This document shows, piece by piece, positions 1 to 11,760 of a DNA stretch of 64,000 bases. Below the pieces are notes generated by a model. The model had not been told where the DNA came from and searched no databases. It saw only the letters and a list, made by a program, of their open reading frames with translations. This stretch comes from Isoetes taiwanensis (lineage: Eukaryota; Streptophyta; Lycopodiopsida; Isoetales; Isoetaceae): NCBI GenBank assembly GCA_021234155.1, contig JAJEKV010000028.1:13284134-13348133 (forward strand), in the 5' to 3' direction. Numbering within the stretch: the first letter of the stretch is position 1; each line of letters begins with the position of its first letter. The position numbers and the translations under genes are program-made.

Positions 1-110
1 TCATCAGAATTTGCTTGTCAAGGTGAGTATATTGAGTCCTGTATCCAACTATTTGAAACTACTAGAACTAAAAGAGCTCCTATTTACAAAAGAATGGATA
101 TCCAATCAAT

Positions 111-3100
111 TTATGAAATAAGGGTTGTGGACTTCAGAGCTGCTTCTGCTACCAAGGCAGGAGGAAGGTGACCTTGCAAATAAGTACCAATATCCAAGGG
201 TGATAACCACTTCCCATCAAAAATCAAATTTATGCCGGGAAGAGGGACTTCACCAACGTCAGCTTCATCAAGAAAATCCGGTTTTGCCAGCAAGGTAGTT
301 GAAGAAAGGTTCAAATTCATTTTATTCCTTTCTTGGTATGCTGGAATAAGAGGAAAAGACCTGAAATTCAAATAGTTTAGGAACTCTTGGCTCAAAAGGT
401 ATAAGACTGCATAAATGCCATTAAATTACCTTAACACATCGCCATCAAAACTTAGTATTTCTGATCTCCGCCTTCGACGATCAAAGCGAGGGGCCTTTGA
501 GTCCCTAGGACTAACAAGGTCTGGTTCTGCAAAGGGATTCCATTTACCACTTGGAGTCTCTGTCAGGGATGGCCCTCCGGGACTTTGCTGTTCCCCACAA
601 TAAACCAATCTGGACATAGGTCCACCAGCCTGATATTCTGCAATGAATTCATGCAATTTTTTCTTTAAGTCACACATTGCTTCACGTTGTCTTAGAAATG
701 ACTGTGGCTGGAAAATTTCAGACTGGACAGCTGCTTCACATATACGCTTAGTAAGTTTTGTGTCAGAAAGTGGAAAACCAAATTCTACACTTTGGGGTAC
801 CCATTCCTCTACCCTATCCATCTGAAATGACCATGATTTTGGAATCCGTAGCATGCGCACATACCCAGTGGTCTGGAGTTGAAGTTCCTCCACAACATCA
901 AGCAATATATTAGATGCAGGACTGATTGATGCCTTACTTTTTACAACAACGTCACGGCTCCATGACTGTAAAGCAGTGCCATCAAAACTGGAGGAACTTA
1001 GCGGCAGTGCAATATCACAGGTAACTAGATCATCTTTTCCAAGATGGTCTTTTGTGAAAGGTTGTATGAGTATCGCAGAATGTCTTAGCAAGGAGTTCAA
1101 ACAATGCAAAAGAAAACCACCAGGAACCAAAGTGCCTTCAAACTTGCCTCCTGCTCCACCAACAATGCTTCCATCCCATGTCCAAAGGAGTGCTTTGTAG
1201 CAATGAGCAAGAGGTGGTGGAAGAAATCTCAAACGTTGCCCTTTAATAAGTACTATAGAAACTGGTCCACATTCACCAATGGAATACAACAGTAATTTCA
1301 TCCAAGGTGTCATAACGGCACGGGATGGAGGACCAAAATGTAGGGGACCTTGCCCTTCAACTGTTACTACTGGAGGCGGGGATGCCAGTGGGACCATGGA
1401 TACTACAACATTATAATCTCGCTCAAATATCCGCTGCAATGTTGCAGAAGGTAGTCCAGCCAGACTCTCACAACGAAGAATGTCAACTTTGAATTTCCTA
1501 ATCCTCTTTGAACGATGCTTTCCTTGGACTTGATTGTCTGCTGCAGTAGGCGACACCGGCATTTGTTGAACTGTTTCTCCATTCAGTTCCAATTCAGCCA
1601 CACTCTCGCTTAACTCTAACCCTGTCTCATTTGTTTCGGAAAACTTGCTGCTGTTGTACTGCACAGGAGTCCCCACTGTGCTCTCAGGAATATCAGGCTT
1701 CTGATGCGGTACACTAAAATCCTCAGGAACTTCCTTCCCAGGAAACTTCAAATCTGTCACTCTTTCATCTTCCAGTTCATTGACCTCCAATTCCAAAGAA
1801 GCATCAGTAGCTGTGCCACCAGATCGAAGGCATTCTAAGACATAACGCAGGCTCAATGCGTGATCCAAAAACTGTTGCAATTCACCTTCTAATTTTGTGC
1901 CTTCCACTTGCCTCAAGTCGTTACACAACTCTGTGACACTTACATCTCCAAGCTTTCCAGCTTCATAGAGTGTCACAGCATGACCTTTCAAACCTGTATC
2001 AGATTATTAGCCAAATAATGTTCCAGAAAAACAACATGTTTACTTGCCCTACAGAGGTTGTGGCTTTAAAGCAATGTAAATACCTGGAGAAAAGCTACCC
2101 ATCATCAAGTAGGATGTCAAATTTGCATCAACTAGAAGAGCGACCCTAATGGAGGATGAGTGTTGTTTTCCCGACTCATTGCTAAATACAGTCCGTTCAA
2201 TGTCATGGCTGGGACTTTGTGAACCAGGGCTTCCTGCGCCAAATATGTCATCAATTCCGCCACCCTCACTAGTAGGGGACCCCAAAACATTTATATCCTG
2301 CAGAACAGATGTTAGATCTAATACTTTCTTAGCCCAGCCAAGACGGCAAGCCAAAGAGACAGCAGCTTCCAACTGGGATGGCTCAGCCTGCAACATCGTG
2401 GCTAGCTCACCAATTGTTGAGTGCTCACTAGATGCAACAAAAACAGTATACAAAAGCCTGAATAAAAAAATTAGTCAGCTTAGTTGTCCCAACTGATATC
2501 ATCCTTTCAATGAACAACTTTAACACATACTCTTCAGTTGGATCTTCATATGACTGTTCACGGTTAGAGATGAATCCTTCCAGGTTAGAAACTGTCACGA
2601 AAACATGTCAAAAGAATTAGTTAGAAAAAAGCCTATCTTATATAATCAAAATCAAGGTTAATACTCAATTTAATCTAACAGTCTACGAACCTTGAAAATG
2701 GTCATCTGGATACACGGGTACATCCAAATAAACCAGCCCCTTTCTATACAGGGCGCGCACAACATCAATATCAAGTTCTCCAACAAGACCTGTTTCTTCT
2801 TTGCAGACCTTATCAACAACTGTAAGCTCCTCATCAGAAAGTTTCTGTCATAAGATCCAGTAGTTAGTTAACTTAAATCAAGACTCTATTCCCAAGGAGT
2901 GACAACCTCTTCCTGATGGTGAAAACTTGTAAGGACTGAGGATGATGAGGAAGATACAGAAAGGTGCACTTATGGAATTGATGGAGTTGGTTTCCAAAGG
3001 CTAAAAACTGGCAAATGCATTTGGAACTAACTATAATAATTTGCCAGGCTGAAGGGTTGCAGCTTGTAGAGGTTATTCCTTGCATTATCCATGACATAGT

Positions 3101-4996
3101 TTTCTGGGAAATTTCTCGACTAGAATTACAAGCTAATAACTGAAAGCAACACAAGATCAAGCATCATGGTTACCCGATACTCCTCTAGAGTCAGATTGAC
3201 CACACAAACGGTCCACCATGATTCTATAGGAAAATCCACAGGTTGAACAGGTAGCATTTCCTTGATTATGGATCTGTTCAGTTTCCACATAAGCTTCTGC
3301 AATCAGGGTTTCAAAATCGTCAGTTCTGCAGGCCAAGGGCAACTCTGGAAGCAAGTCATTCTTAATCATTAACTTAAGCTAGATGCTACTTATTGCACTC
3401 TGAACTTTCAAAGCTTTTTCTGGGTATCCTATATTTTGATGTAGCAACGTATTTTCTTTCTTTGCTTATGTTTTTTACAAATTGTATTTCATTTTCTTAT
3501 AATTAAAAGCATGGCATTAATGCTTTGGCATTATTTTAGCGATGACTGAGCGAGATTCTCACCTTTGCCCTGCACTTATTCATTATGTCAATAAACTCGT
3601 TTCTACCAACTCCTGTGACCCTCATAGCATCAGCTGCACTGAAGTTTGGAATACTATCATAGGCCTTCTCTGCAAATTAAATCATATGTATATAATGCAA
3701 GATTGCACAGGACTTGAATTATTGACATGAAAGATGCACAGTACCACTCTTCATAACTTCGTACACCATATCACAGTAGTAACGAAATGGTGTTATCCTC
3801 ATAATGCGGCAAACATTCTCTGATAAATGGTAAGGATATAACTGCAAAACAGAAAGAGCTTTATCTATTACAAGAAGTAACAATAAAAAGTTCTAATGCC
3901 CTCATTACTATTATAGTAAGAGCTAAATCTATAACAAGAAGTAGAAAAGACTCAGCATATTAACAAACAGCAAAACTTGGTATATTTCTAAGTTAACAAA
4001 CAGAAAAACTTGGTATATTCCTAAGTTGAACATTTTACGTCGTTTTACACATGCATTTCCTTCCCAAAAAGTTGATCTACAGTATAGGTATTTATTCCTG
4101 ATTATCTCTGTGTCAAGTTCTTTTCTATGCTACTAAAAGTATTTATATTGTTCTTCAAAATGACAGTATGATTCAGAGGAAAGACACAGTGATATAAAAT
4201 GCTCCTTTCTCTACATGTCAGAAACGGATGGCCAAACAAACTCAAAACTGGAAAAACTATGAGAACAACCCAAAGGAAGTATATTTTGATAGAAAAATCT
4301 TGAGAGGCTGGAATGCACACCGCAAGATTCTTACGTAGGTAACGCATTAGATCTTCATAATATTCATTCTCCTTACAAGCAGTCCTTGCAAAACAGTCAC
4401 TCCATTTGAATCGCCTCTTGATACAATACTCCTTGACTCTGGATCAAAGGTAACAACTCAAAGTACTTAATAAGGGACTTGCAATTACAAGAAGAAAACT
4501 AGCAACAATAAAATCAAATGACAGTGTTCAGAGCATACAAGGAACAAAGCAGATCTTACAAAATATGCAACAAGTAAGCAATCAGAAACATATTTGACTA
4601 CTCAGTTTCTCCTTCCAGAACACATATTTTAATAACACCTAATCAACAAGACACTGCAGGGCAACTGTCTGCAAAGAGTGAGACTCTCTGTAAAGAGGTA
4701 TAAGCAGGAAAGTAAAAGTAAAACCCTCTGCAAAGAGATACAAAATTTGATGAGTCCAATGCAACGCATCTCCATGCCCATTGCCTAATATTATATGGAA
4801 CAAGTGAACATGTAGGGAGAACCTCGTCTGTCTTTTGCATGAGTGAAAGAGCAAAGATGGGGATGTACTTCCTGTAATAGTCCTCCTTGGATGAAAGAAA
4901 AACTTTTAGTCGTTTGGGTAGACTTTCCCATGTGGCTTCCTCCTGAATAGCCTTAATAAGTATCTGCTCCTCCACATTTGAAGCTAATCGATGCAT
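111..4996 (-). CDS. FAM91A1: FAM91 family protein, complete ten-exon gene
   Basis: Spliced gene; exons on the minus strand are 4996-4869, 4438-4321, 3841-3745, 3669-3563, 3296-3174, 2844-2691, 2591-2531, 2457-2084, 1993-430 and 360-111. All junctions are GT-AG and in phase, giving 991 residues. Human FAM91A1 helps WDR11 and TBC1D23 in vesicle capture at the trans-Golgi; the same role here is inference. Recognisable stretches in family order are [17 protein letters not shown] and [20 protein letters not shown] (N-terminal domain), [15 protein letters not shown], then LRCESLAGL in the C-terminal domain, ending with a [12 protein letters not shown] block near the C-terminus. The start ATG at 4996 follows a stop in its own frame and opens directly into the conserved region. 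For the last intron the acceptor at 361 is preferred over one at 391, which would leave a 39-nt intron. No frameshift or internal stop is seen. It is the best-preserved gene in the window. Confidence 0.93.
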
Positions 4997-7688
4997 TTCC
5001 TCACTAAATCACAATCAATCCCGTGTTCAGAATAAATAATCATAAAATAACTGTAGCATTATCTACACTTTGTTGATTGCCCAAAACGAAAATAACTCCA
5101 AGACAAGGTTAGATCTCAAGTGTTTTTGCCAGATTATGCTGATCGAGCTAGATGCAGCTACATCCAACAGTTTCTTACCCAGAAGAGTTGTTTTTATTTG
5201 CTATAAAGATAAAACAAGGGTTAGGGGGATGCGGAACCTGAAAGGTGAAGCTCCAAACCAAATGTGATGTATCTGCTTCCCGTCAATTACTATTGAATCA
5301 CGCTCCAAACAATGCGCGAGAACAGCCAGAACCCATTATTCTGATACCTTGAAGCATGGAGCACGGCAGTGCAACAAAATTAAGGATTAAATTAGTATGA
5401 TTGAGAGAGATCTCGATCCCTGTACGCAATGCTCGAAGCAACCATTTCAATGTTGCATTCTGTGGAGTCAAGGGCCGCACCAAATTTTCCCATTTCAGTC
5501 ACGAGATTGTTGCCACGTTGGTGCCATAAAGGCGCCACGTCATTTTAACTTTTATTTATTTATTGAGGATCATTGCAACTAGGCCTATTAATTTTTCAGG
5601 GCCATACCCCAGAGGTGAAACCTAAGGAGCAATATAGCAGGGTTGTCATTGAAGAGGGTTTGGATCATGGAAAGGTCTTCCTTCTCTGTGATTATATTCT
5701 AGGCTCTAATCCATCTTTTCAAGTCAAAATGTGCTCATTTTAAGTTCTTTGTCCAAAAGAATGGCACTTATTAAGGTAATGCTCGAGCAAGATGGGAATT
5801 GGGTGTTGATTTGGTTTTAGGCAATCCTATAAAAATATTTGGCACCTAAGGCTCCTTGATGTTCTAAATCACCATGCCCTCTATGACTTTTCCTTTTGCA
5901 ACATTCAACCATAAAAATTGGTGTCCACCAGCTCTTATTGCCACTACATATGTATTGAATCTACCAAGAACACTTAAAATGTATGAATAACCCTTATTAG
6001 GAGCCAAATTAATGTATGATAGATTGAGAAGCGCCTATAACCGGGCTTTCTGGTTCAATTGGGACACGCCTAGGTCTTGCCACAATGATCAACACCATAA
6101 CTAGTATATATTGTTGTGGTGGGGTGGGGGTTGTGCCCATGCCCTCCAACATTTATCAAAATATATATAAGCAAAGCAAATGATGCCCTAAGCCTATTTG
6201 TTAGAAATTACCATACTAAGAGATTGTTATGGGGTCTTTCCTAAGACAAGAGTGTTCGTGACAAGTCTAGCCCTTTACGTGTAAATAGGACAGGCTTCTA
6301 CTTTCGTCCACCCTCTCAGGAGAGGATCAACCATGTAACTCTAAAGGCAGGACCTTGGGCTGACGCTCACAGCAAAGCCAAAGGTGCTGCCCCAAGGGTC
6401 TAGATATCGCTAACAATCACCTTGACAACCCAATCTGAGTATGGTCCTTGATATCCTAAGAATAACAGAGGATCGGTACCCCTTGAACTTACACTAGGAT
6501 ATAGTTCACTAGGGAGAGAATATGCATTTTCAGTAGACAGGCCAAATCAGGAACTACTCCTATCAAGCTTCGCCCTTCAACCTGGTGCTAATATTGGCTC
6601 CCTCGTTTTAAAGATAGCTCGAGCTAATCACTGTGAGTTGCTCACAAGAATCACGTAATTAGGTCGAACTAATCAAATGAAAATGACATGGCACGAGACG
6701 ATAGCTAGAAGCACTCTAATGCAATGATGTTTTCACATGTTTTATTGCACATCTATTGCGTGCATGTGTTTGGTGATCAGCTCAAACTAATTACACATTT
6801 CCAAGAATCGTGCCAAGGTTCTTCCCTTACTTATTGCATCAGAGGGTAAGCTTCTGGGAAAAACTTTGTGTCAACTGTGATTAGCTCAAGCTAAAAATCC
6901 TACCTCGTGAAGCATGTGGGATACACTCACGTGTACAGGTCGGATTTGCAGGTGTGTGAACACACGATCGGGGATTGCAAAAGAACATGCCACACATTGC
7001 ATAAAGAACACGCCACATAAGCACCACATCATGTGGTTAGCTCGAGCTAATCACGCAATTCGCTCCCAAGAATTTGAAGATTCACTTGAGCAAATCATGT
7101 TGGTGCCCCGATTAAAACTGTGGACACAATAAAGTGTGTGCCTTCCACGTGACATACCATAACATAGTGGCAGCCACAGCATGGCTCCCACATCAAACTA
7201 GAAGATGGCTAAGCCAACTCCAATAATGTTTGGCATATGCCTAACCCTCCAAGAGAAATATAAAGATCACAAATGGGCTTAGCTAAATAGGTTTAATATG
7301 GCCTTTAGACTAGGAGCATACATTTTGGCCTAGGACTTAACTAGCTTAGAGTTCCTTTTTTGCATGCATGCATGATGAACGTTGCAACATTCACATCAAG
7401 ATTAAGACAAAGCTTAAGAATAATCAAGTCCATGTCAAAATCCACCACCACAAATCATTAACAAGGAACATCATACCTCATAGATTTCTAAAATGTATTG
7501 AACTTGAATAACCCCAACCCCCACCTTAGAAACATTAGTTATGACATCTAGGCCTCTTCTTTGAAGGCAGGTGCATAACACCACGATAAAATAAATTTCA
7601 TGACTATAAAAATATCACTTTATTAAATAGTGAGCATATGTACAAATCGACCAACGTTCGTTCATAATGATGCACAAAACAATATTCT
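4997..7688. other. Gene-free stretch between FAM91 and the kinase
   Basis: No convincing coding region on either strand. The first few hundred bases lie upstream of FAM91 and should hold its promoter and 5' leader; an AG just before the start (about 5005) could be the acceptor of a 5'-UTR intron. From about 6.2 kb the sequence has a dispersed-repeat look, with recurring copies of a palindromic motif described separately. Confidence 0.5.
6615..7054. repeat. Recurring palindromic motif around TTAGCTCGAGCTAA
   Basis: A near-perfect 22-bp palindrome (GTGGTTAGCTCGAGCTAATCAC) lies at 7033-7054. Related copies lie at 6615-6631 (TAGCTCGAGCTAATCAC), 6773-6794 (GTGATCAGCTCAAACTAATT..) and 6877-6894 (GTGATTAGCTCAAGCTAA), with a weaker one near 6660. 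They are irregularly spaced in otherwise unremarkable DNA. Function unknown; this could be part of a repeat family. Confidence 0.55.
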
Positions 7689-8630
7689 TTACACTGCTAT
7701 TCTGGGTGTATATACATTGGGATGCCTGAAACTGAGATGCTTTTGAATTGGACATCTGTGGACTTCCTTTCTTACTTGCAATTGGAAGAAGGGATGTTTT
7801 AATGCTTGTGATGCAGTAAGACGTTTGGTAGGGCTCCAAGAGAGCAACTCTTGAATTAGATTTATTGCCTCATTACTTGCTCTTGGAATTTGCTGCCTCA
7901 GAGTCAAGTGGAGATTTTTCTTCTTAGCAAATGGAGAAGAAAACAAGCCATAATTTTTGGCAAGCTGCAAGCCATATGGCCAATCATCCGGCGCCCCAAG
8001 TAGTTCCCAAATCTTTAACATCTGATCCATCATGTTGGCTTCACAAAACAAAGGTGCAGAATTATAAAGCTCTGCCATAATCACACCAACTGCCCACATA
8101 TCGATCGCCTCGTCATAAGTTTGTGCTCCTAATAGAATCTCCGGTGCTGTATACCAGAGAGTAGACACTTCTTTCTCTAGTTCGTCCTTGGAATTGAGAC
8201 GCCTGGCCATGCCAAAATCTGCAATTTTAAGAACATCATTTCGCAGGAGAAGGTTCTCTGGTTTAATATCTCGGTGGAAATATCCTTTCCCATGGATGTA
8301 GTTCAATCCTTGCAGAAGCTGGAAAGTTAAGTTGCGAACTGTATCTTCAGAGAGGGGTTGTCTTTGGATGAGTCGAAGGAGATTGGAATCCATGTATTCA
8401 AAGACTAGATACATGCTTTGATTTTGTGAGTGTGCATAGTTAAGGCGGATGATATTTGGGTGGTCAAAGTTAGACAGAGCTTTCCACTCTGCCCATTCTT
8501 CCCAGTTCGCATAGGATTGATTCTTCAAAACTTTGATAGCCACATCTTTCCCTGTTTCCAAATCTAAAGCCTTCCATACAATTCCATAGCTCCCTTCTCC
8601 TAATTTCTTTAAAACACTATACCGATCCAT
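7689..8630 (-). CDS. Intronless RCK/CDKF-4-like protein kinase
   Basis: A 313-residue Ser/Thr kinase in one exon, starting at the ATG at 8630; an upstream in-frame TTG is not needed. Counting residues from that ATG, the glycine loop GEGSYGIVW is at 12-20, the ATP-binding Lys in VAIK at 33, HRDIKPEN at 119-126, DFG at 138-140, APE at 162-164, and a C-lobe Arg in KRLTA at 270. The WEEW segment after the catalytic Lys, YMDSNLLRLIQ and FQLLQGLNYIH match the plant MHK/CDKF-4 and animal MAK/ICK (RCK) group. RCK kinases carry a T-x-Y activation motif and STRWYRAPE; here the T-x-Y is missing (EKEVS) and the latter reads STLWYTAPE. Plant relatives are multi-exon, so an intronless copy suggests a retrogene. 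No poly(A) tail or target duplication was recognised. Catalysis looks possible; activation must differ from the family norm. Confidence 0.85.
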   Translation of the reverse strand: MDRYSVLKKLGEGSYGIVWKALDLETGKDVAIKVLKNQSYANWEEWAEWKALSNFDHPNIIRLNYAHSQNQSMYLVFEYMDSNLLRLIQRQPLSEDTVRNLTFQLLQGLNYIHGKGYFHRDIKPENLLLRNDVLKIADFGMARRLNSKDELEKEVSTLWYTAPEILLGAQTYDEAIDMWAVGVIMAELYNSAPLFCEANMMDQMLKIWELLGAPDDWPYGLQLAKNYGLFSSPFAKKKNLHLTLRQQIPRASNEAINLIQELLSWSPTKRLTASQALKHPFFQLQVRKEVHRCPIQKHLSFRHPNVYTPRIAV

Positions 8631-8819
8631 TTTCAAAACCTAAGCTTGGTTTCCAATCGATGAAGAAATGCTCTACCTTGCTTTCCAATGCTTTCGTCTC
8701 AAAACCTTGCTTATGCTCTCGTATCGATGGCGAAACTTTCTTCTTGCTCTACTAAAAACCCTTCTCGCTTTGCAAACTCCATGAAGAAAATTGGTTGTGC
8801 CCGGGTTATTTATTATTTT

Positions 8820-8860
8820 CAGGAAATGCAAAAGGCATTTCAGGAAATGCAAAAGGCATT
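8820..8860. repeat. Two tandem copies of a 21-bp unit upstream of the kinase
   Basis: The unit CAGGAAATGCAAAAGGCATT occurs twice back to back about 190 bp upstream of the kinase start. It may lie in the promoter or leader. Further upstream, a 26-bp segment (CCAACTCAAATTCTTTATCT..) is also duplicated, near 9066 and 9152. Confidence 0.7.
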
Positions 8861-10607
8861 GATCTCTGCCGTTGGTTGGATTGAAGATATCCATTGATCT
8901 CAAATACCTTTTTCAATCACCAAATATCAAATGCCTAAGTTTAGGTTTAATGGAAGTATCCAGACCCTAAGTCTGAACGCGGCTTCCATAAATGCGACAG
9001 AAAATTTCACCTGCAGTCAGGAAGCCTCCACCTCCAGACATTTTGTGGTAGAAAATGTAGAAATCCAACTCAAATTCTTTATCTTCCAACTCAGGAAGCT
9101 GCGCTTGAACAGGAAGCTCTTGATTTCACCTGCAGTCATCTAACTCAGGAAGCTCCAACTCAAATTCTTTATCTTCCAACAAACTTAGATGATGAAAATC
9201 ACCTTTATGCCGATGGATCGGAGCTGCAATGTTCGATCTGCATAAACAGATCAGAGAAAAGAGGTGCGCCATAGCTCAGGGTTTACGCTAGGGTTTAGGG
9301 CTTAGTCCAAATGTCTAGTCATTAAATTCTCTAAAGCATATTATACATGCTAGACATTTGGAGTAACAATACATAGAATATTTAGTAAAAATATATACAC
9401 AAAACATTTGTATTCTGAGTGTTGCAGCCACAATATGAGTGATCCGACAGGTGTCAAGTATGGAATATGTGGGACACACTATGCTCGACAATTTGCATAT
9501 GGATTTGTCTGCATTTCTCAAGGATGCCAATACTGCTGCATGCATTCAAGCTGCTGGAGAAAGTAACCTTGTTTGTTATTATGCCCTCAGATTGGGGAAG
9601 CAGTGGAACTTAGTCATTGAAGATGTTCGTCGGCAAGTGTTCATGTTTTATGCTCTTAGTCTTGCATAGTTTGTCTTTTGTTGGACAAATAAGGTCCTAT
9701 GGTGTTTAAACCCATCATGTCTGCCTCGATGAATGCCATATTCATGTAAAATAGCCCCCAAATGGCCTCCAAGTAACTTTGTCCCAAATTAGGACTTTGC
9801 AGCCCCTTATAAGAACGTATTTCAGAGCCAATCCAGAATATCCTAGGCATGAAATTCCAGGGAGATGTTGTAAATTTGAAGTTCATACTATAAGAAAATA
9901 AGGTTACCACTACAAAATAGAATTTAAAGCAAACAACTATCGCGAATCTAAATTCCAATAGAATTAAAATTTGGATTTGTCTAATTTCAATTTACCAGCA
10001 TAGTCTTCACGAATATTTGATTGGCTTTTAGGCAGCTTTATGTAACAAACTTCATTGACATTATGGTAAATCTATGGAATTTGTTCTACTCTTTATGGGC
10101 GTTTGTTTAAAGCAATATTTATTTGAATATGTCTAGATTTTTATGAACTTTCTTGTTTTGCTCCCAACTTCATTGACATTATAATAGACTTGCTATACAA
10201 TATACCCCAATTTATGGAGACATAACCCAAAAATGAGGACCACTATTCATGGCAAAAAATAAGGCATAACTGGTGCATATGCCCCTCCAATAGCTCGTGA
10301 TGATTGAAGTTACCCAAACAGAAGGGGGTTATAGGGGGAATTTATTGATGATGTAAGGGCTAATGGTTTGTGTTGTGCATATATGAGATATATTAAAGTC
10401 CAATATCACATCATACAAATACAAATAGAACAATCTATAAAACCATGGGGCATCTCCAAAATGAGAGATATGCCTTTGAAGACCTCAGGAAACTTGGATA
10501 GTCTGCCTTTGCATAGGCCGACAAGAAATATATTCCAGCTACGAAATCCTATTTGAAATAGCTCGAGCTTCGCATGTTAAGATAATGTTCCTTCTTTGTT
10601 GATAAAT
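8861..10607. other. Gene-free stretch
   Basis: Apart from the short duplications upstream of the kinase, nothing here supports a gene. Short open frames near 9.44-9.67 kb lack recognisable motifs. The stretch from about 10.29 to 10.38 kb (a run of G then an AT-rich tail) resembles sequence at 41.69-41.87 kb, so a dispersed repeat is likely. Confidence 0.4.
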
Positions 10608-10619
10608 ACATATGAATGT

Positions 10620-11394
10620 ATATTGTCAATGGTGATATCCTTCCGCCATCCACTAAGTGGTCCCTTCAGCTCTCACCTCCTAGTTAGAGACATATGTGGA
10701 CTTGCGCTTGGGATAAACTACTCCATCCTAAGGTGGTTGTGCTTTGGTGGCAGATTCTTCACAGATGCCCTCGTGTGAATGTGTTTGTCCATAGATTTGA
10801 TGCTCGAGTGTTAGCACTCTGCCCACTATGCAAGCAAAAGGACGAGACCATTCAACATTGTTTCTTTTTATGTGATCATCTCCAGCCTGTTTGGTCTCAA
10901 CATTGTTTCTTTTTATGTGATCATCTCCAGCCTGTTTGGCCAATCGGTCTCCGTGGACGCTAAAAAATCTATTCTATTCTATTCTATTCTTTTTCATATG
11001 ACATTGACCAGTCAACAAGTGCTTCTGGCTATTTATCCGGATACTTGGAATAAGTTGGCGGAGCCAAGCATTTCATTTAGCATCAGGATGGTTGTTGTGG
11101 TCCATCTGGAAGCGCAGAAGATTGTGTATCTTTCAGGGTATATTCCTCCTGCAGTTGTCCTCCAGGACGCACAGGCTAGAATCGCTAAGGCCTACCATTG
11201 CTCTTCTCTTGCTCCTACCAAGCGGCAGTTGATATTTGAGTCCTATTTGAGTGTGTTGTCTTATGCATAGGCTGGTGGTTCTACTCAGTGGATCATGATT
11301 ATCCTCTGAGATTTTATTCCCGCCTCTGCATTTGTATCTGGCTTTTGGCTTGGAGTTTCAATAAAGTTTGTCATTCTTCAAAAAACAAAAAAAA
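10620..11394 (+). mobile_element. 5'-truncated LINE, 3' end with zf-RVT domain, flanked by a target duplication
   Basis: Insertion of about 775 bp flanked by a 12-bp direct repeat (ACATATGAATGT) at 10608-10619 and 11395-11406. The plus strand encodes a zf-RVT-type segment (WDKLLHPKVVVLWWQIL, then CPLCKQKDETIQHCFFLC), the zinc-binding region at the C-terminus of many plant LINE polyproteins. The coding frame is broken. The element ends with an AATAAA-like signal and an A-rich tail at 11380-11394. A second member of the same family is at 40458-40960. The copy is too truncated to move. Confidence 0.85.
10852..10939 (+). repeat. Internal 43-bp tandem duplication within the LINE fragment
   Basis: 10852-10894 and 10897-10939 are almost identical and repeat the coding segment HCFFLCDHLQPVW. 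The sister copy at 40.5-41.0 kb carries the segment once, so the duplication arose in this copy or its direct ancestor. A short (CTATT)n run follows at about 10967-10990. Confidence 0.85.
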
Positions 11395-11706
11395 ACATAT
11401 GAATGTTGAAAACTAATGTTTGTATGTGCACTCTAGATGCAGACATTATGATAGCGACCCCATAGAAAACTGGCAGGTAAGGCGGCTGCAAACGTTTATT
11501 TGGTTCTAAACTGTGAAGTTGAAATATTCGTCGCGGCCAAACGAACATTTGCCCCTGCATTGGATAAACTTTTGTCTAGTTGTGATTGTGTTGGTTGTAT
11601 AATTTGGACGAGAGACAAATTTAAATTTAAATGGTCATGTGAGCAATTGGAATGGTATAGACAGTTGAGTGTTGTATATAGATACATACTATTCTATTTT
11701 TATTTT

Positions 11707-11760
11707 TGCTTGATTGAGCATTGTTTTTTTTTTTTTTTTTTTTTTTGCTTGATTGAGCAT
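11707..11760 (-). mobile_element. Insertion consisting only of a poly(A) tail, with target duplication
   Basis: A 15-bp sequence (TGCTTGATTGAGCAT) occurs at 11707-11721 and again at 11746-11760. Between them is a 24-bp tract that is almost pure T (poly(A) on the minus strand). This is what an extremely 5'-truncated target-primed retrotransposition event would leave. Slippage within a T tract would not duplicate the flanking 15 bp. Confidence 0.7.

Noticed and set aside
361-429. A 39-nt final intron in FAM91 (acceptor at 391)
   Set aside because: It is below normal plant intron size; the downstream acceptor gives a 69-nt intron, stays in phase and fits the family.
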